Source of the DNA: Helopsaltes ochotensis
Lineage: Eukaryota > Chordata > Aves > Passeriformes > Locustellidae
Reading direction: 5' to 3'
DNA: 64,000 bases
NCBI GenBank assembly: GCA_013400155.1
Contig: VXBM01000239.1
Coordinates: 592,635-656,634, forward strand
Shown: positions 1-11,579 of the stretch, in pieces
How positions within the stretch are numbered: the stretch's first letter is position 1
Layout of the letters: the number at the start of each line of letters is the position of its first letter
Notes under the pieces: model-generated
What the model was told of the DNA's origin: nothing
Databases searched by the model: none
The model's input: only the letters and a program-made list of their open reading frames with translations
Made by a program: the position numbers and the translations under genes

Positions 1-466
1 CCCTCACCAGTGAGATTCCTCAGGGTGGTTTTTTTTTCTTCTCTTGCTGTTCTCTGCCCTTGTACCATACTCCATCCAATAGTACTCATTGTCTGACTCA
101 CTGCAAACCCGTTGCCTTCCATCCACATCTTTCCCTGAGCTCAATAACTTATTTGGTGAAACCGTATCTCTGAACAGACATCTGTTTTGAAAATGATACT
201 GGCAGAACTATTGCTTTGCTTTGCCTGTGCCCATCATGGTATACCCTGAGTCAGCCTGGCTTGAGTGTCATGGGTAATTTTTTACTGCTGTTCATCACAT
301 TTTTTAGACCACTTTCCTCCTGTGAAGACATACGTATTCTGTGATCTTGTTGCTTCTTACTGAACTAAGCAAATAAAACGTTTTAAATTCCACTATAAGT
401 CAGCTGCTGAAACACATCTGTGGGTTGTGGGTTTTTTGTACACCCTCTCCATTTTTTTTCTGTAAC

Positions 467-482
467 TTTTTTTTTTTTTTTT
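467..482. repeat. Poly-T tract (16 T)
   Basis: An uninterrupted run of 16 T follows a shorter T run at 452-459. It could be a simple homopolymer or the reversed poly-A tail of an old retroposed sequence. No recognisable body lies next to it, so only the homopolymer is supported. Confidence 0.85.
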
Positions 483-1204
483 ACAAGTGTAAACCAGGAC
501 TGGACAAAACGCTTCAGTATTTTGACTTGCCAAAGCTGTGTACAGAGTCAAACTAATGATAGGATGTTTTTTAATTGTTTTTAGCACTCTTGGCTTATGA
601 GTGGTGACACTTAGCATTCTTTTTAGTGTGGTTCCTTCTCCTAACTCAAGTAAACTGACTAAATCCTTTCTCCTAAAATATTATTGCCTAAGGTTTGATT
701 AAAGCTGTGAGGAATGTGTGTGAAAGCGCTTCTGGTAAGTCATTGTTCATGAGAGCTGGGAATCCTCACTGTTTACATTTTTGAAAAATTTCCCAAAAGA
801 TCTGAGGTGCAGTATGGAGAACTTTAGTTTCTACAGGAGCCAGCTGAGTCAAGCAGCTGTGGGGAGGAGGGACGGCGTGGAGTTTTGGAGCAGGGTTCCC
901 TAAAACTGCAAGAGGGGATATTTTTAAATGCAGACGCTTGTCCATGCACTGATGCTTCCCGATAAAAGTAAGGGAGGTTAAACCCAGCCACGCTGTTTCT
1001 TTGTGGCTGCTGTCTCACGGGGCATCCTCTGGCTGGCATTTGATTGACTGGGAGGAAGCAGGATTTCATGTCCACTACTGCAGGCCCATTCATTTGGTAA
1101 CACTATCTGCGATCCTCTTTGAAATCCCGCAAGCAACTGTTAATAGCTGGGTCCCAGGAAAAGCGATCCGGCAGGACTGGCCCGTGGGGAGGCCAGTTGC
1201 CTAG

Positions 1205-1480
1205 CACTGGGCCCCGTGTTGTGAAACAGTTGGCCGAGCCATCAGACTGGCTCAGCTAAATGAATTAAGTAATTGCACAGCCCTGCAGAGAATATTAGTG
1301 AGGAATTTCCATATTGCAGCTCTTGATATTCCCGCCTCACAGCCCTGTTACCACAAATACAAGGCCTTGGCGGAGCAGGCAGTAATTTGATATTAAATGA
1401 GGTTCTTATTAAGCAGATGCAATGAAATAGGGCAGAGTTTTATGTTGCGTTAGTCATCTAAATGCTTTTTATTAGCATTC
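1205..1480. promoter_or_regulatory. Candidate conserved non-coding element
   Basis: This block has the texture of a vertebrate enhancer. AT-rich homeodomain-like words (AATTAAGTAATTG near 1263-1276, ATTAAATGAGG near 1393, TTATTAAGCAG near 1407) alternate with more GC-rich sequence containing CpGs, and no simple repeat is present. Conservation itself cannot be seen from one sequence, so this is inferred from composition and motif density only. Confidence 0.2.
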
Positions 1481-4400
1481 ATCAGGATGAGGCATAACTG
1501 AGAGCAGGGTATTCTTTAGCCAAAGCCTGACCCTTGGAAAAGAGGGTAATTAAGGAGCTAAGAGCTTGGGAATAGGAGCTAGGCCACACACAGCAAGTGT
1601 ACATCAGCTCAATCTCTCCCTCTTCTGGGAACCGCCTCTGCAAAAGAGGCTGTGAGGAAACTTGGGGCATGGCCCACTCTGCCTGGGGATGAAACTCCTC
1701 CTAGCCTCATTCTCCAGGTGTTAATTTGACAAATCACAAAGCCCTCTTGGAAAGCAAACCATCTGCACAGGCACACGTTGCTCTTTCCTTCGGACTGAGT
1801 GTATCAGGCCACGGGAATAATGTTGGGGGGGTTGTTGGTTTATTTTTAGGGGATCAAGGAGCTTCATAGGAAAGGTGGTATAAATGAAGGTAAAAGATCT
1901 AACTCTTAATTCTGACCACTTGACAAATGTGTGTAAATGGATGTGATGGTCAAAGCTGGCTCCATCAAGGTGGCAGAAGCTGGTGGCTTCCCTACAGGGA
2001 TGCCTTTGCTTCATCAGGGAAATGGATCCTAGAACTGGTGGAAAAGCCACCCAGAAGTACCTTTCTGCCAGCCCAGGCTCATTTTGTAACAGTAAACTGT
2101 GGACTGTGTTGTCCAGCTTGCTTTTGTCCTGTTCAGGTTTCTGTTTTAGGCTTTGTCTCCATTTCTCCTGAGCCTGTGCACTGTGATCAATGAATTGATC
2201 TACCTGCTCTCTGCACAATTTAGTTCTCTCTCTGTATTAAATGCCCTAGTCCCTTTCCTCATGAGATGGTTCTTCAAGCTGCATTTTTTTTCTCTTGGTT
2301 TTCTATCATCTGGCAGGATTCAGCAAAAAGTAAAGTGATAATTTTATTAGAATTCCCAATGCTTGGTGTGCACGTGAGTTTGTGGTGGGTGGCTTGTGTC
2401 TTGTTTGCAGTGAACTGAGCACTTGTGCCCTCTGTCCTGAACATGCTCTGGTCCTCTTGGGTTTGAAAACCTCCCCAAAGCCTAATTGGTTTGGATGGGA
2501 TAGAATTTGGCCAGTGCTGAGGCCTTGGCAAAGCTCCTCTCCTAAATAAATGTGGTGATAAGTGACCACTGCAAGCGATTGTGAGTCATCACGAAGACTC
2601 AGGGGTACCCTCTTGTCTAGGCCGCTCCCCAGCTCTGTGAAGCCAGTCCACAAGGAGACATTGGGGTCTTCTGTCTCTCCAAAACTGAAGTGTGGGTTTC
2701 ACCTGTGAAAGGAGACTAGGGATCTGGGTATATTCCCTTTTTTATAAAAGGAGAAATGAAGGTTTTGAGCCGAGCAAACTGCACTAACAAGCTGTCAGAT
2801 CTGCCTGTAACACTGGTTCTTGCAACAGCATCCACAAAGCAGCTGTCGTTTTGGGGGAAGAAAGGAATGAGAGGGAAGAAATCATTCAGTGGCAGGTGCC
2901 TTTTTGGTTGGAGTAGAAGCAGCCCATTCTTTTCCCGAACTATGGGAAAGGAAATGTCTTGATTTTTGAAGATGAAAAAAGGCTGCACCTGCAGCGGAGA
3001 TGAGACAGGAGTTGAGTGGGGTCAAAACAAAACAACCCCCTCAGCAACCTTGGCACGTGGAAGAGTCTCTGGGCTTTATTTTGCACTTCTGCTGCTCATA
3101 AACCACTTGCAGTTGCCGAGACCTGGCAGTGGTGGCTGCCTGCATCCCGACAGCCGGCATGTGGGAACCTGAAGGAGACCTGGCTCTCCCACAGCCCTAG
3201 TGCTGCTTGGCCTTCCAGCAGTGTGTGGAGGACTGGCTGTGTCTCTCTGGCACCAAATTTACAGACACTGATCTGGGAACACAGATATTTGAAGACTATT
3301 TCCTTGAGGGAAAGGGTTTCTTTATTTTTTTTCTGCTCTAATACACTAATGAAAATCAAACTTGACTGTACTTACAGGGTCAGCTTGGAGTGTACACAAA
3401 GATCTAAAGGTAGGTGTGAGAGGGGCAATGAACCAAATCCAAGCATGGAAAACGAAGTCTTCAGGGGTAAATTACTAAAACCATACAGTATGCTGGCTGC
3501 AAGGGTTTTCTTGGACTGCCGTAGTCTTAGTTCTGGCAGATGTAAGGAGCAGTTCAAGCATTTCCTTTTTATTCCTCTTCAGCAATTGTTCTTCAAGCCC
3601 TGACTTGTTAAAGTATCCTAGTACCACTGTTGTCTTTGGATAAAATAAACAAGTTTTATCCAATGCAAGGTGTTTGCTATTAGATATTCATGTTTGAGCT
3701 GTGTTGGTTGACTTGTTGTTGGTGACATATGGTCAGTTGTCTCTATTTTGGACCATATAACCCATAAACAGCATAACTCTCGTAATCAAGAGGTACTTGA
3801 AGCCACTGAGCCTTTCCAAAGGGAAAGGAGCAAAAAAGTAGCAGATGAACCTGGAAGGACAATTTTGGAAAACAAATAGGAAAAAGTATTTCTTAAGCCA
3901 TGGAGCTTTTGTAGGTGATGAGCATTCCTAGGAAACTTGGGCATATGATTACTCTCTTACAGTTAAATAAATGAGGAACATTTCAATTTAATGTTCAATT
4001 GTGTGCAACTCTCTGTGAAGCTTTAGACAGATTGTTTGATTGTATCTGCCTGAGGTCTCTGATTCCCCATCATCCTCATTTTCATTGCTTAAAACACTTA
4101 TTGATCTCAAAGCAGCCATGGACAGCTTCAAGTGTTATCACAGCAAATAGCACAGAGCAGAAACACATTTGGGAAACCCCATGGGTATGGTTCCCATTAC
4201 AAACTTGTGCAATATGTCTCATTTGGTACAGAGCTGAAAGACTCCTTATCAAACTTTAAAATAAATAAATTTTAAAAATACCATCTTTCTGGCATCAATA
4301 CTCCAGAGAGGGAGGTTAAAGTTTATTTTCCTCAGTTATGCGTGCCAATGAATATTTGACTTCTGAAAGTTCATACAGAGTGAAAACCAAAGGGTCGGGA

Positions 4401-5443
4401 TCACATCTGAACTGAATTCTGTCTTAAAGGTGGATGGTTATCCATGGAAATAGGTTTGTGGTATTTTCCTAGCTCCTAGAATAATAGTAAAAAAAAAAAA
4501 AATCTCAAATTCGTAGTCAATTTGCTTTTCAGTATTTCTCTTTCTGCGTGTGATTTCTCTACTGCCTTTCTCCTTGGTACCTGTCCTAGAGCTTTATCCT
4601 CATCTGTGACAGTGGTGCTAAAATACTGAGGTGACAAAACTGGACGGCCCTTGATTTTCCACTTCCAAGTGCTCTCTGTGGGTAGTGCAGCCTGTGCCAT
4701 TCCCTGTTTGGATAGCTGTTAGATCACATTACCTGTCTCTCCTCTGGCATTGTAGCAGTAACCTGGCACGGCAGCTATTCCAGTGCTATTTCCCTTCGCT
4801 ACCTGGCACCGGCCATACAACATTTTTATATACTGAATTATTTATGGACTCATAATTATTTAGCATCAATATGTCAATGTTACAATGCCCCTGTTGGCCA
4901 TAAAGGAGCAAAATCTTTCTTTAATTAAAATTACATGGTCTGTGTCAACTTTCCTTGGACCTAACCTTTTAAAACTGAATTGGGAGTTTGAATTCCATCC
5001 TACCAAATACCTGTGTTTTAAGCAAAGGCGACATACAGAGCTTTCTTTCAGTGAGACTGGTCTTAGAAGCCAATAATTTTATGTGTTTTAGGGAGGTTTA
5101 TGTTATACTGGGGAGTTTACAATGGACTTCATTGAACTGTAGACCACAGTGGCAGTATTTTTTTTATAAGTAACTTCTAATAAGGAGGAAGCAGTGTATA
5201 ATTCAGACTGTCAGTACTCCTGTCTAAAGACAAAAGCTCAAGATGCCTCAATGATGGTTTGAAAATATGCTGAATATTGAGGGCAAATGGTAATGAAGAT
5301 AATAAATTGGTTTGTTTTAAATAATGCAGAGCTGTCCTTTTTTAAAAAATTATTGCATCATTTGGCATTGTAGAAATACACCAAACCACCACGTAATTTA
5401 ATTACACGACCACCCTGCAAGCTCCATGAGCCCTACTCAGTCC

Positions 5444-5492
5444 TGGCATAAGCGGGTGCAAATCCCTCTGGGAATTGCACCCGCTTATGCCA
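5444..5492. repeat. Near-perfect 49-nt inverted repeat (hairpin)
   Basis: The 18-nt arm at 5444-5461 (TGGCATAAGCGGGTGCAA) is the exact reverse complement of 5475-5492. Inside it, after one A/A mismatch (5462/5474), four more pairs form (5463-5466 with 5470-5473), leaving a loop of only three bases, TCT. The arms carry one CpG each and are more GC-rich than the flanks. A match this long is far beyond chance for 64 kb. It is shorter and tighter than a normal pre-miRNA and is not flanked by a transposon that I recognise. It could be a product of polymerase template switching, a remnant of a palindromic mobile element, or a small structured RNA. Confidence 0.9.
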
Positions 5493-7784
5493 AAGCTAAA
5501 TATGATCCAGTGTTGTTTTCCCTCCTCCCTGAGAGCTGAAAGGTATGGAGATCCACTTCATACTGTGCTGTTCTTGGAGGTATTAGCTTTTTTCCACACA
5601 CAGAGCAATTCTGTACTTGATGTTGAACTGACTTTTGCTCTAATTGTCAGGAGAAAACCAAAAAAAGGCTCCTGAATGCAGTATCCAAAGGCAGTTATTG
5701 AGTATTTAAGGTTATCATAACCAGAATGCAAACTCCATCATTTTTTAAGTCACATCTGCCATGGAAACAGCACTGACTCTTTGTAGAGAGGGACCAGAAT
5801 GTTTTTCAAGACTGCTCCCTCGATGACATGCCTGTGATACGCAGCTGGCATCTGATGCTCAAAGAAGTAAAAAAATCTGTATTTGTCAAGGATCTTTGCT
5901 TCATTCAAGGTGTGAGGCTGCCACTCTCACTTCAAGCTGGCTTTTACTTCTTGAGCAGCCCCCTCTGACAGAGTGAAAAATATTTTGTAAGAAACTTTCC
6001 ACGTGTTCCATGCTTGTGCCACACAGCTCCCCCAGTAACATTTTTCTCCCCACCTTGTAATATCTGCAGGTTACTTAACACTTTTAGATTTATCTTCAAA
6101 TCCAGAGGCCTTCTTTCCAGATGGAGAAAAGACACTTCAGAATGGATATGAATCTCTGGGACATGGCTCTTCTGAGGGGGAATATCTTATAGGCTTTATC
6201 TTAAAACAAAGCCCTCTACCTGCTCCAAGTTAACCTCTTGCTGTACACGTGTGATGTGTGAAGCCCCACGGAGCCCAGAGGCGGCACAGAGCAGTGTAGA
6301 AGGTACAGGGAAGATGGTTCAAAGTTGCAGGATTTGGCTCACTCCAGTCAGCCACAGTGAGCCAACATGTGCATGCCAGGCAGAGGGACACAGCCCTGGA
6401 CCTTTTCATTTCTAGAACTTGATTTTAAACATTCGACTGAGATGGAAATCAAGCAAGAAATTACATATGATGTGTTCTGTGAGGAATAGATAGTGTCTGG
6501 AGAAGCCTTGTTCTTTCCAAACATTGAGAAACAAGAATCTCTGTTGAGTACAGAGACAATGAAAGGCAAAAAACACATCAAACAAGTACCCAAAGTTTAT
6601 AAAATAGGCACGTAGTCATGACCTTCCTCCAGTTACAAAGGCATGTGCACGCACACACCAGCCTTTAACTTCAACAGGAGTTGCTCACATGTGTCTTTGG
6701 ACAGATCTTGTCCCTAAACTGATTTATGGCCAAAGGAAACTTGGGTCTTGATTCAGGTTCAAATCAGGTTCACTGTGGAAAATCTTGAACTTGGAGTCAG
6801 ACCCTAAAGCAGCCCTTTAGAGAGGCAAACAAACAGACCAGACCAGCTTTCCTCTCTAGCTGGAGCTCTAGCCTTGTGCTCGGGTCTAGCACGCCCTTCT
6901 GCCTCCCTCCTCACTGAAACACAATTATTTTTAAAGGGATCTTTATTCCACCCAGGAGAATACAGCACAGGCAATTGGCTAGCAATGGTGCCTTGGAGCT
7001 CAGCCACCTGGGGCAAGTGTGAGACTGCACATGGAGGGAAAAGGAGAGAGCAGCAAGTGACGGAGAGACCCTTCTGCTGCAAGAGCCTGGGAGATTCAAC
7101 CCAGAGGCTCCCAGAGGCTCCAATCTCATCTCCTTAAAGGGGCCAACACCATGATGTTTAAACTAAACAGGCTGGCTGTCACTGTTTGATTTGGGGGTTT
7201 TTTGTTTATTTTGTTTCGCTATTTTTAACACAAGTAGATGTCATCATGCACTTATTTCTGTATTGTCTCGTTCTGACAGTGAGAAATGGATTTCTGTGAT
7301 GATTGTGCATGACTGGGCAAAGATTGGACTTTGACCTTTTATTCCCAAACAATGGTGACCTGTCCTCTTCCTGACAAAACAGGGAAGGTACTTAAATTAA
7401 ATTTATCTGCTTCTCTTCCTACAGCATGTCGCTCGCTCTTGGTGAAGGCTTCCAAGTAACCAAATTAAAATGCAGTATGCTGTTACATACTGTAACATCC
7501 AGTTAAAATTCACTCTACAGTAAATCCCAGCCCAATCAGTTTAGGGGTGGACCAACCAAACATCTGTAAGCAGTTCATCCCACTGCCTGTCACTGAGAAG
7601 TAGTGGGCATGCCAAACCTGGGTTTTCGCAGAGTTGCTCTAGTGTTTCAGAGCTCACCCTGCCCCAGCACAACCACCAGACTGATGTCCCCACCAGGCTA
7701 TTGGCAAATGCAGTCTCATTTTGGATAATATATTTTCATATTCATTGACCAAAATCTTGTAAGGCTTCTACTTAACTGTTTGCT

Positions 7785-7818
7785 GGGGTTTTGTTTTGGT
7801 TTTGGTTTTTTCTTTTTA
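7785..7818. repeat. T/G-rich low-complexity tract
   Basis: A GGGGTTTTG unit is followed by repeated TTTTGG units and a T-rich end. It is one of several tracts of the same style in the window (7183-7220, 34467-34487, 43763-43803, 50447-50471, 52662-52764). It has no coding meaning. Confidence 0.75.
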
Positions 7819-8583
7819 ACCTTTCTTTATAAGCACTGTGCAGGCTGAAAAACACTTTTGGGAACTCAACTAAAAAGTCCTTTCTTTTCAAAAGATTTGG
7901 ATTCCCAACAAATAGAGATACGTATCTCATTTGGGACCATATCCCTCCTGTGCTTATCAGTTCAGGTAGAATCAGTCTATCTCTTGATTTCCAAACACTT
8001 GCACCCCTCAAAACTGACCTGTTTTCAAAGAGGACAACCATCTATAATGCTTATTTCACAACCGGTCTTGAAGGATTTCTTATGGCCAAGCTGTTTTTCG
8101 CAGCTGCTATCAGTGCCATGGAGCCAAATATTTGTTAAAGATCACTCTTTCTAACATAGTTGTGTTTTTTAAAATGCTCTCAGTTCTTCTGTGAAAAGCA
8201 TATGAGCATCTTGACTAAATATTACTTCCAAACTTTCCATGTTCCTGTCATGTCACAGAGGCATTTGACACCAACTCCTTTGTTGGGTTTCCCCATCTCT
8301 CTACCCTTACTTAAGCTAAAATCTAATCGCCACCTATTATGAAGGAATGTAATCAGATGTCTCCTAATTAGGAAGCATTTTTTTCTTGCACATCTTACTC
8401 CGTACTTTCGCAATTTCAAGGAGTAGGTGACCATTAAACATTTAGAAGTGAGTTTACTTTTGCTCCCTGTGCTTTCGGGAAGTTGTTAGTTTTTGTTTTT
8501 CTCTTATTTCCTCTTCTGCTCACTCTGCAAATAAAGCTCAGAAGTTTAATGAGGAAAATCAAGCGTATGAGTATATAGTCTGT

Positions 8584-8639
8584 GCAATAGGTAGCACCAT
8601 TGTAATCTATCCCAAGAAAGATAGATTCACACCTATTGC
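8584..8639 (+). other. Nested imperfect hairpin
   Basis: Two nested inverted repeats share one axis. The outer arms are GCAATAGGT (8584-8592) and ACCTATTGC (8631-8639). The inner arms are AATCTATC (8604-8611) and GATAGATT (8620-8627), with an 8-nt loop. The left side has 11 unpaired bases between the arms and the right side has 3, so the structure has a large asymmetric bulge. Its size is like a pre-miRNA, but the bulge is unusual. The left arm contains the word TAGCACCAT, which matches the start of the miR-29 family. In miR-29 the mature strand lies on the 3' arm and continues differently, so I treat this as coincidence. Confidence 0.35.
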
Positions 8640-9556
8640 TGTGTTTCTGAAGGCCCTGCCCTGCTCATTTTCCTCTGCCAGGAACTAACATGGTCGTTCC
8701 TCTTGCTGTGTCCTAGGTTGGACCAGAGTTATAATCTTTTTGCAACTCCTCTTGAGCAAATTACTTTCACAGTTTTACAAATGACTCTGTATATTAACCC
8801 TGAATACTTGCTGTCATGAAGCAAGCTGAAGACATGAGATCAGGGAAGAAAGGTGAATCCAAGTAAGTATGAAGAACTTCCCATGGATATGGCATGGTTT
8901 GAAAATGTGCTTGTTTCTTGTTGATTTTCTGCCTGGCCTTGCTATCCCCACCGTATTCCCTTTCTCTGTTTCCTGTTCTGAGCCTTGCTTGTTGCATCCT
9001 TTTGAGTCAACATGACAGGTTTTTGAAGAACAAGGTGTGAGTTAACACAACACTTTTTGTAGCATCCAGAGAAATGTCAGGTGTCATAATTTCCAAATAA
9101 ATTTTTTAGACTCACAGGCCAACTGACTTTACTGCAGTGTCTGTGAGCTTCAGTGTCTAGAGGTGATACTCAGGGGAAAGTTTGTTATCCCCTGACTCAG
9201 GCATGGACCTTTCCTCAGGGACATACTGCCAGAATGGTGCTAATGAGAGCCAGTTGTATGGGTTGAGTTGTGATGCTGGCATCCACCCGTCAGGAATGAT
9301 GACAGATCCATCAACTTGCTTTATTTTAGCCATTTACAGGAAGACCACCTTCTTTAAATAGCCCTATAGTGGCAATTAAAACTATTGCCTAAATCAAAAG
9401 CAATTGCCCAAGTGTTTGTTTATACAGCTGGAATATTTGGTGTCAGTGCTGTATGGCTGTGTAACTACCAAACTTTATCTTTAATTGGTGGGTTAGCGGG
9501 AGCGACTTGGTGAAAATAATAGGGAAAACTCAAGCTGTAGAGTAGTACAAGACCAT

Positions 9557-9656
9557 TAATTTCATTGGGTCAAGCCGTCAGTGTCTTCAACTGAAGCTGT
9601 TTGTTTTAACTTCACTGGGTTTAGTTCTTGGTGTCTTCAGCTGAAAACCATTCGTG
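9557..9656. repeat. Diverged tandem duplication, 50-bp period
   Basis: Two adjacent copies of a 50-bp unit can be aligned. TTCATTGGGT at 9561 matches TTCACTGGGT at 9611, and GTGTCTTCAACTGAA matches GTGTCTTCAGCTGAA 50 bp later. Similarity is roughly 70 percent by eye, so the duplication is old. No function can be assigned. Confidence 0.7.
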
Positions 9657-11510
9657 TACTGTAACAATCATGTTCATTATCCTGGGGCCTTGTCTGTGGG
9701 CTGCCTTTTACTGATGTGGTTGGATTCACCTGAAAGCAGAGTGCTGCCAAAACTGTCCAAAAAGGTAAGAAGGTGTTATCCCTAAGCCAAAGTGCTTGCA
9801 GGCCAAATATTTGGCATGGAAATGGGAGGTAAATAGTCCTTCTGCAGGTAAATACCCAGGTAAAAGCAGGGCTGGGGTGAAAGCTGTAACCTCTGACTCC
9901 CAGTCCTGTGTCCTATCTGCTTGCACAGCCAGCTGCTTAGGCCATGTGCTGACTTTTTCTTGAGAACTACTGTAAGGAAGGCCAAGTGTTCAAATAAAAA
10001 AGGCTCGCTCCCATTTAAGAGCTGGGGGAAGAGAGGAAAAGAAACAGTAGGCATTTGCAGCCACCCCATGGGAAGTTCTGGGCAACATGGAGAAAAGGGA
10101 TCTTGGAGCTGGTTCTAGACCTCATTGCAAGCTATCCTCTAAGAAAGGATGTGCTGGAGTCTTCTGGTAGCTGCCCACACATGGTGCAAAGCTGTCTCAG
10201 CCTGACAGCATGCCCAGAAAAGTGTGTGGATGCAGACACAGGAGTTCCTGGCACCGCTTTTAGTCTTAAATATTTAACCAGGGCGCCAGTTTGCCTGAGC
10301 AGTGTAAAGGGGCTGGACCTATGAACTGGTTCATAAAGGAGAAGAGGTTTCTCAAAAGCACTAAGGGGCATTTAAGCTGTTACCTTTCAGCAACACCTTT
10401 GAAAATTCTCTCTTAACTAAACCCTGACTTCACAAAAGCACAAAGTGATTTCAGTTTGGGATCTACCCCCCTTTCAGCAAAGGGTATTTGCTAAAAAGCC
10501 ACCCACCATTCCAGGCATGATGCTGCAACCTCTCAGCTTGATGAATAATGTTTAACAGTGTGAATTTTATTATATTGGCTTTGAGGGCCCCACAACGCTC
10601 CAAATTCCTAGACAAAACCTCCCAAAATACCCAGTGAAAGTGCAAAACCAGAATTATCTTTGCATCCAGTGCACCCCTGAATTTTACTGGCTGTTTATAT
10701 AGCTAGCTGCTACTGCTGGGAGAAGTCCTATAAATAACCTTGACAATGTGTGGGTTTTAGGAAGAAATGCATTGTGTAGATAATGATCCATTTGTAGCTA
10801 TGTGAGATCTCTGATTGCTATTTCTTCCTGCATTTATCCAGGCAAAATTACCTCTGAGAGCTGGGTAAAAGAAGGTTGAGGTATATTCTTGCTAATGCTG
10901 AGGTGAAGGATGGTCAATTTTTTTCTTATGTCCGCAAGTGCTGAATGTAAATAAATTTTATGTAAATAAACAATGAATGTAAATAAATCATCCAAGCCAG
11001 CAAACTTCAGTCCTAATACCTTGGAAGATTATTTGTGCCATTTTGGAGGAATACAGCAGAGAGACACCCATTTGTCCATGTACAGTAGATCCTTCACTCC
11101 AGCAGCTCACATACTTCCCTGAAATAGTCCCATGTGGTTTTGATTATACTTGTGTTACTTCTGGTTAAGGACTCACTTGTCAACATGACCAGGCCACCTC
11201 AAAAAGATCTTATTGAATTTTTCTTTTCTGGTAAGAGAGGCAGCCAAGGGAGAAAAAAGATGATACAGAGGAATATTATGGGGTTTTTGGAGTTTTTTGC
11301 TGCACCTTTGAGAAGAGAGACCAGAGTAAGGAAGACAACTTGAAGTTAAAATAAAATACAGATGGAAAATTAAAGGATTCCCTACTGAATTCACATATTT
11401 TTAACTGCTTTAAAAAAAACACAATCTGAAGACCATGTTCTTGTCCACTCCCTTGGTTCAATATTCAGTCTCTTTTCAGTGGAACTTCATTAATCTCCAT
11501 TTCTCAGACC

Positions 11511-11512
<2 letters not shown>
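9657..11512. other. Non-coding stretch, no gene recognised
   Basis: Only short frames occur, on both strands. The cluster of three identical 11-mers at 10945-10987 is listed separately. A small inverted repeat, AGCAAA / TTTGCT near 10477-10493, is within chance. Confidence 0.6.
10945..10987 (+). repeat. Three copies of ATGTAAATAAA
   Basis: The 11-mer occurs at 10945-10955, 10960-10970 and 10977-10987, with gaps of 4 and 6 bases. Each copy contains GTAAATA, the reverse of TATTTAC, a known variant of the forkhead (FOX) binding site, and ATGTAAAT, one base from the POU octamer. It may be a clustered binding site or a decayed AT-rich minisatellite. The identity of the copies is seen; binding is inference. 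Confidence 0.6.
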
Positions 11513-11542
<30 letters not shown>

Positions 11543-11579
11543 NNNNNNNNNNNNNNNNNNNNNNNNTTTTTTTTTTTTT
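11513..11579. repeat. Poly-T tract interrupted by a 24-base N gap
   Basis: A run of 30 T (11513-11542) is followed by 24 N (11543-11566) and 13 more T (11567-11579). The gap is an assembly gap in an unresolved homopolymer, so the true length is unknown. The tract may be the reversed tail of a retroposed sequence; upstream and downstream sequence gave no recognisable body. Confidence 0.95.

Larger units (their letters stand above)
1..5443. other. Non-coding stretch, no gene recognised
   Basis: No open frame here has a recognisable domain. The longest frames (about 1721-2218 on the minus strand and 3016-3603 on the plus strand) are rich in Ser, Trp, Cys and Leu, lack motifs and are crossed by other frames, as expected of chance reading. 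Visible low-complexity tracts are a 16-T run at 467-482 and a 14-A run at 4489-4502. A possible conserved non-coding block at 1205-1480 is listed separately. I could not identify any transposable element by eye; old, diverged ones would be missed. Confidence 0.6.
5493..9556. other. Non-coding stretch, no gene recognised
   Basis: Only short frames without domains occur here. T/G-rich low-complexity DNA lies at about 7183-7220 and 7785-7818. A small 10-bp dimer (CCCAGAGGCT twice) lies at 7100-7119. The nested hairpin at 8584-8639 is listed separately. Nothing else could be assigned. Confidence 0.6.

Noticed and set aside
1721..2218. 165-codon minus-strand open frame
   Set aside because: No recognisable motif, and overlapping plus-strand frames; probably chance.
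3016..3603. 195-codon plus-strand open frame
   Set aside because: No domain, skewed composition, overlapping frames on the minus strand and no splice or retrocopy features; consistent with chance.
4400..4430. AACTGAATTC word shared with miR-146
   Set aside because: Only a ten-base match, no hairpin partner nearby.
6720..6780. GGTTCAAATC word resembling a tRNA B box
   Set aside because: No A box at proper spacing and no cloverleaf arms; not a tRNA.
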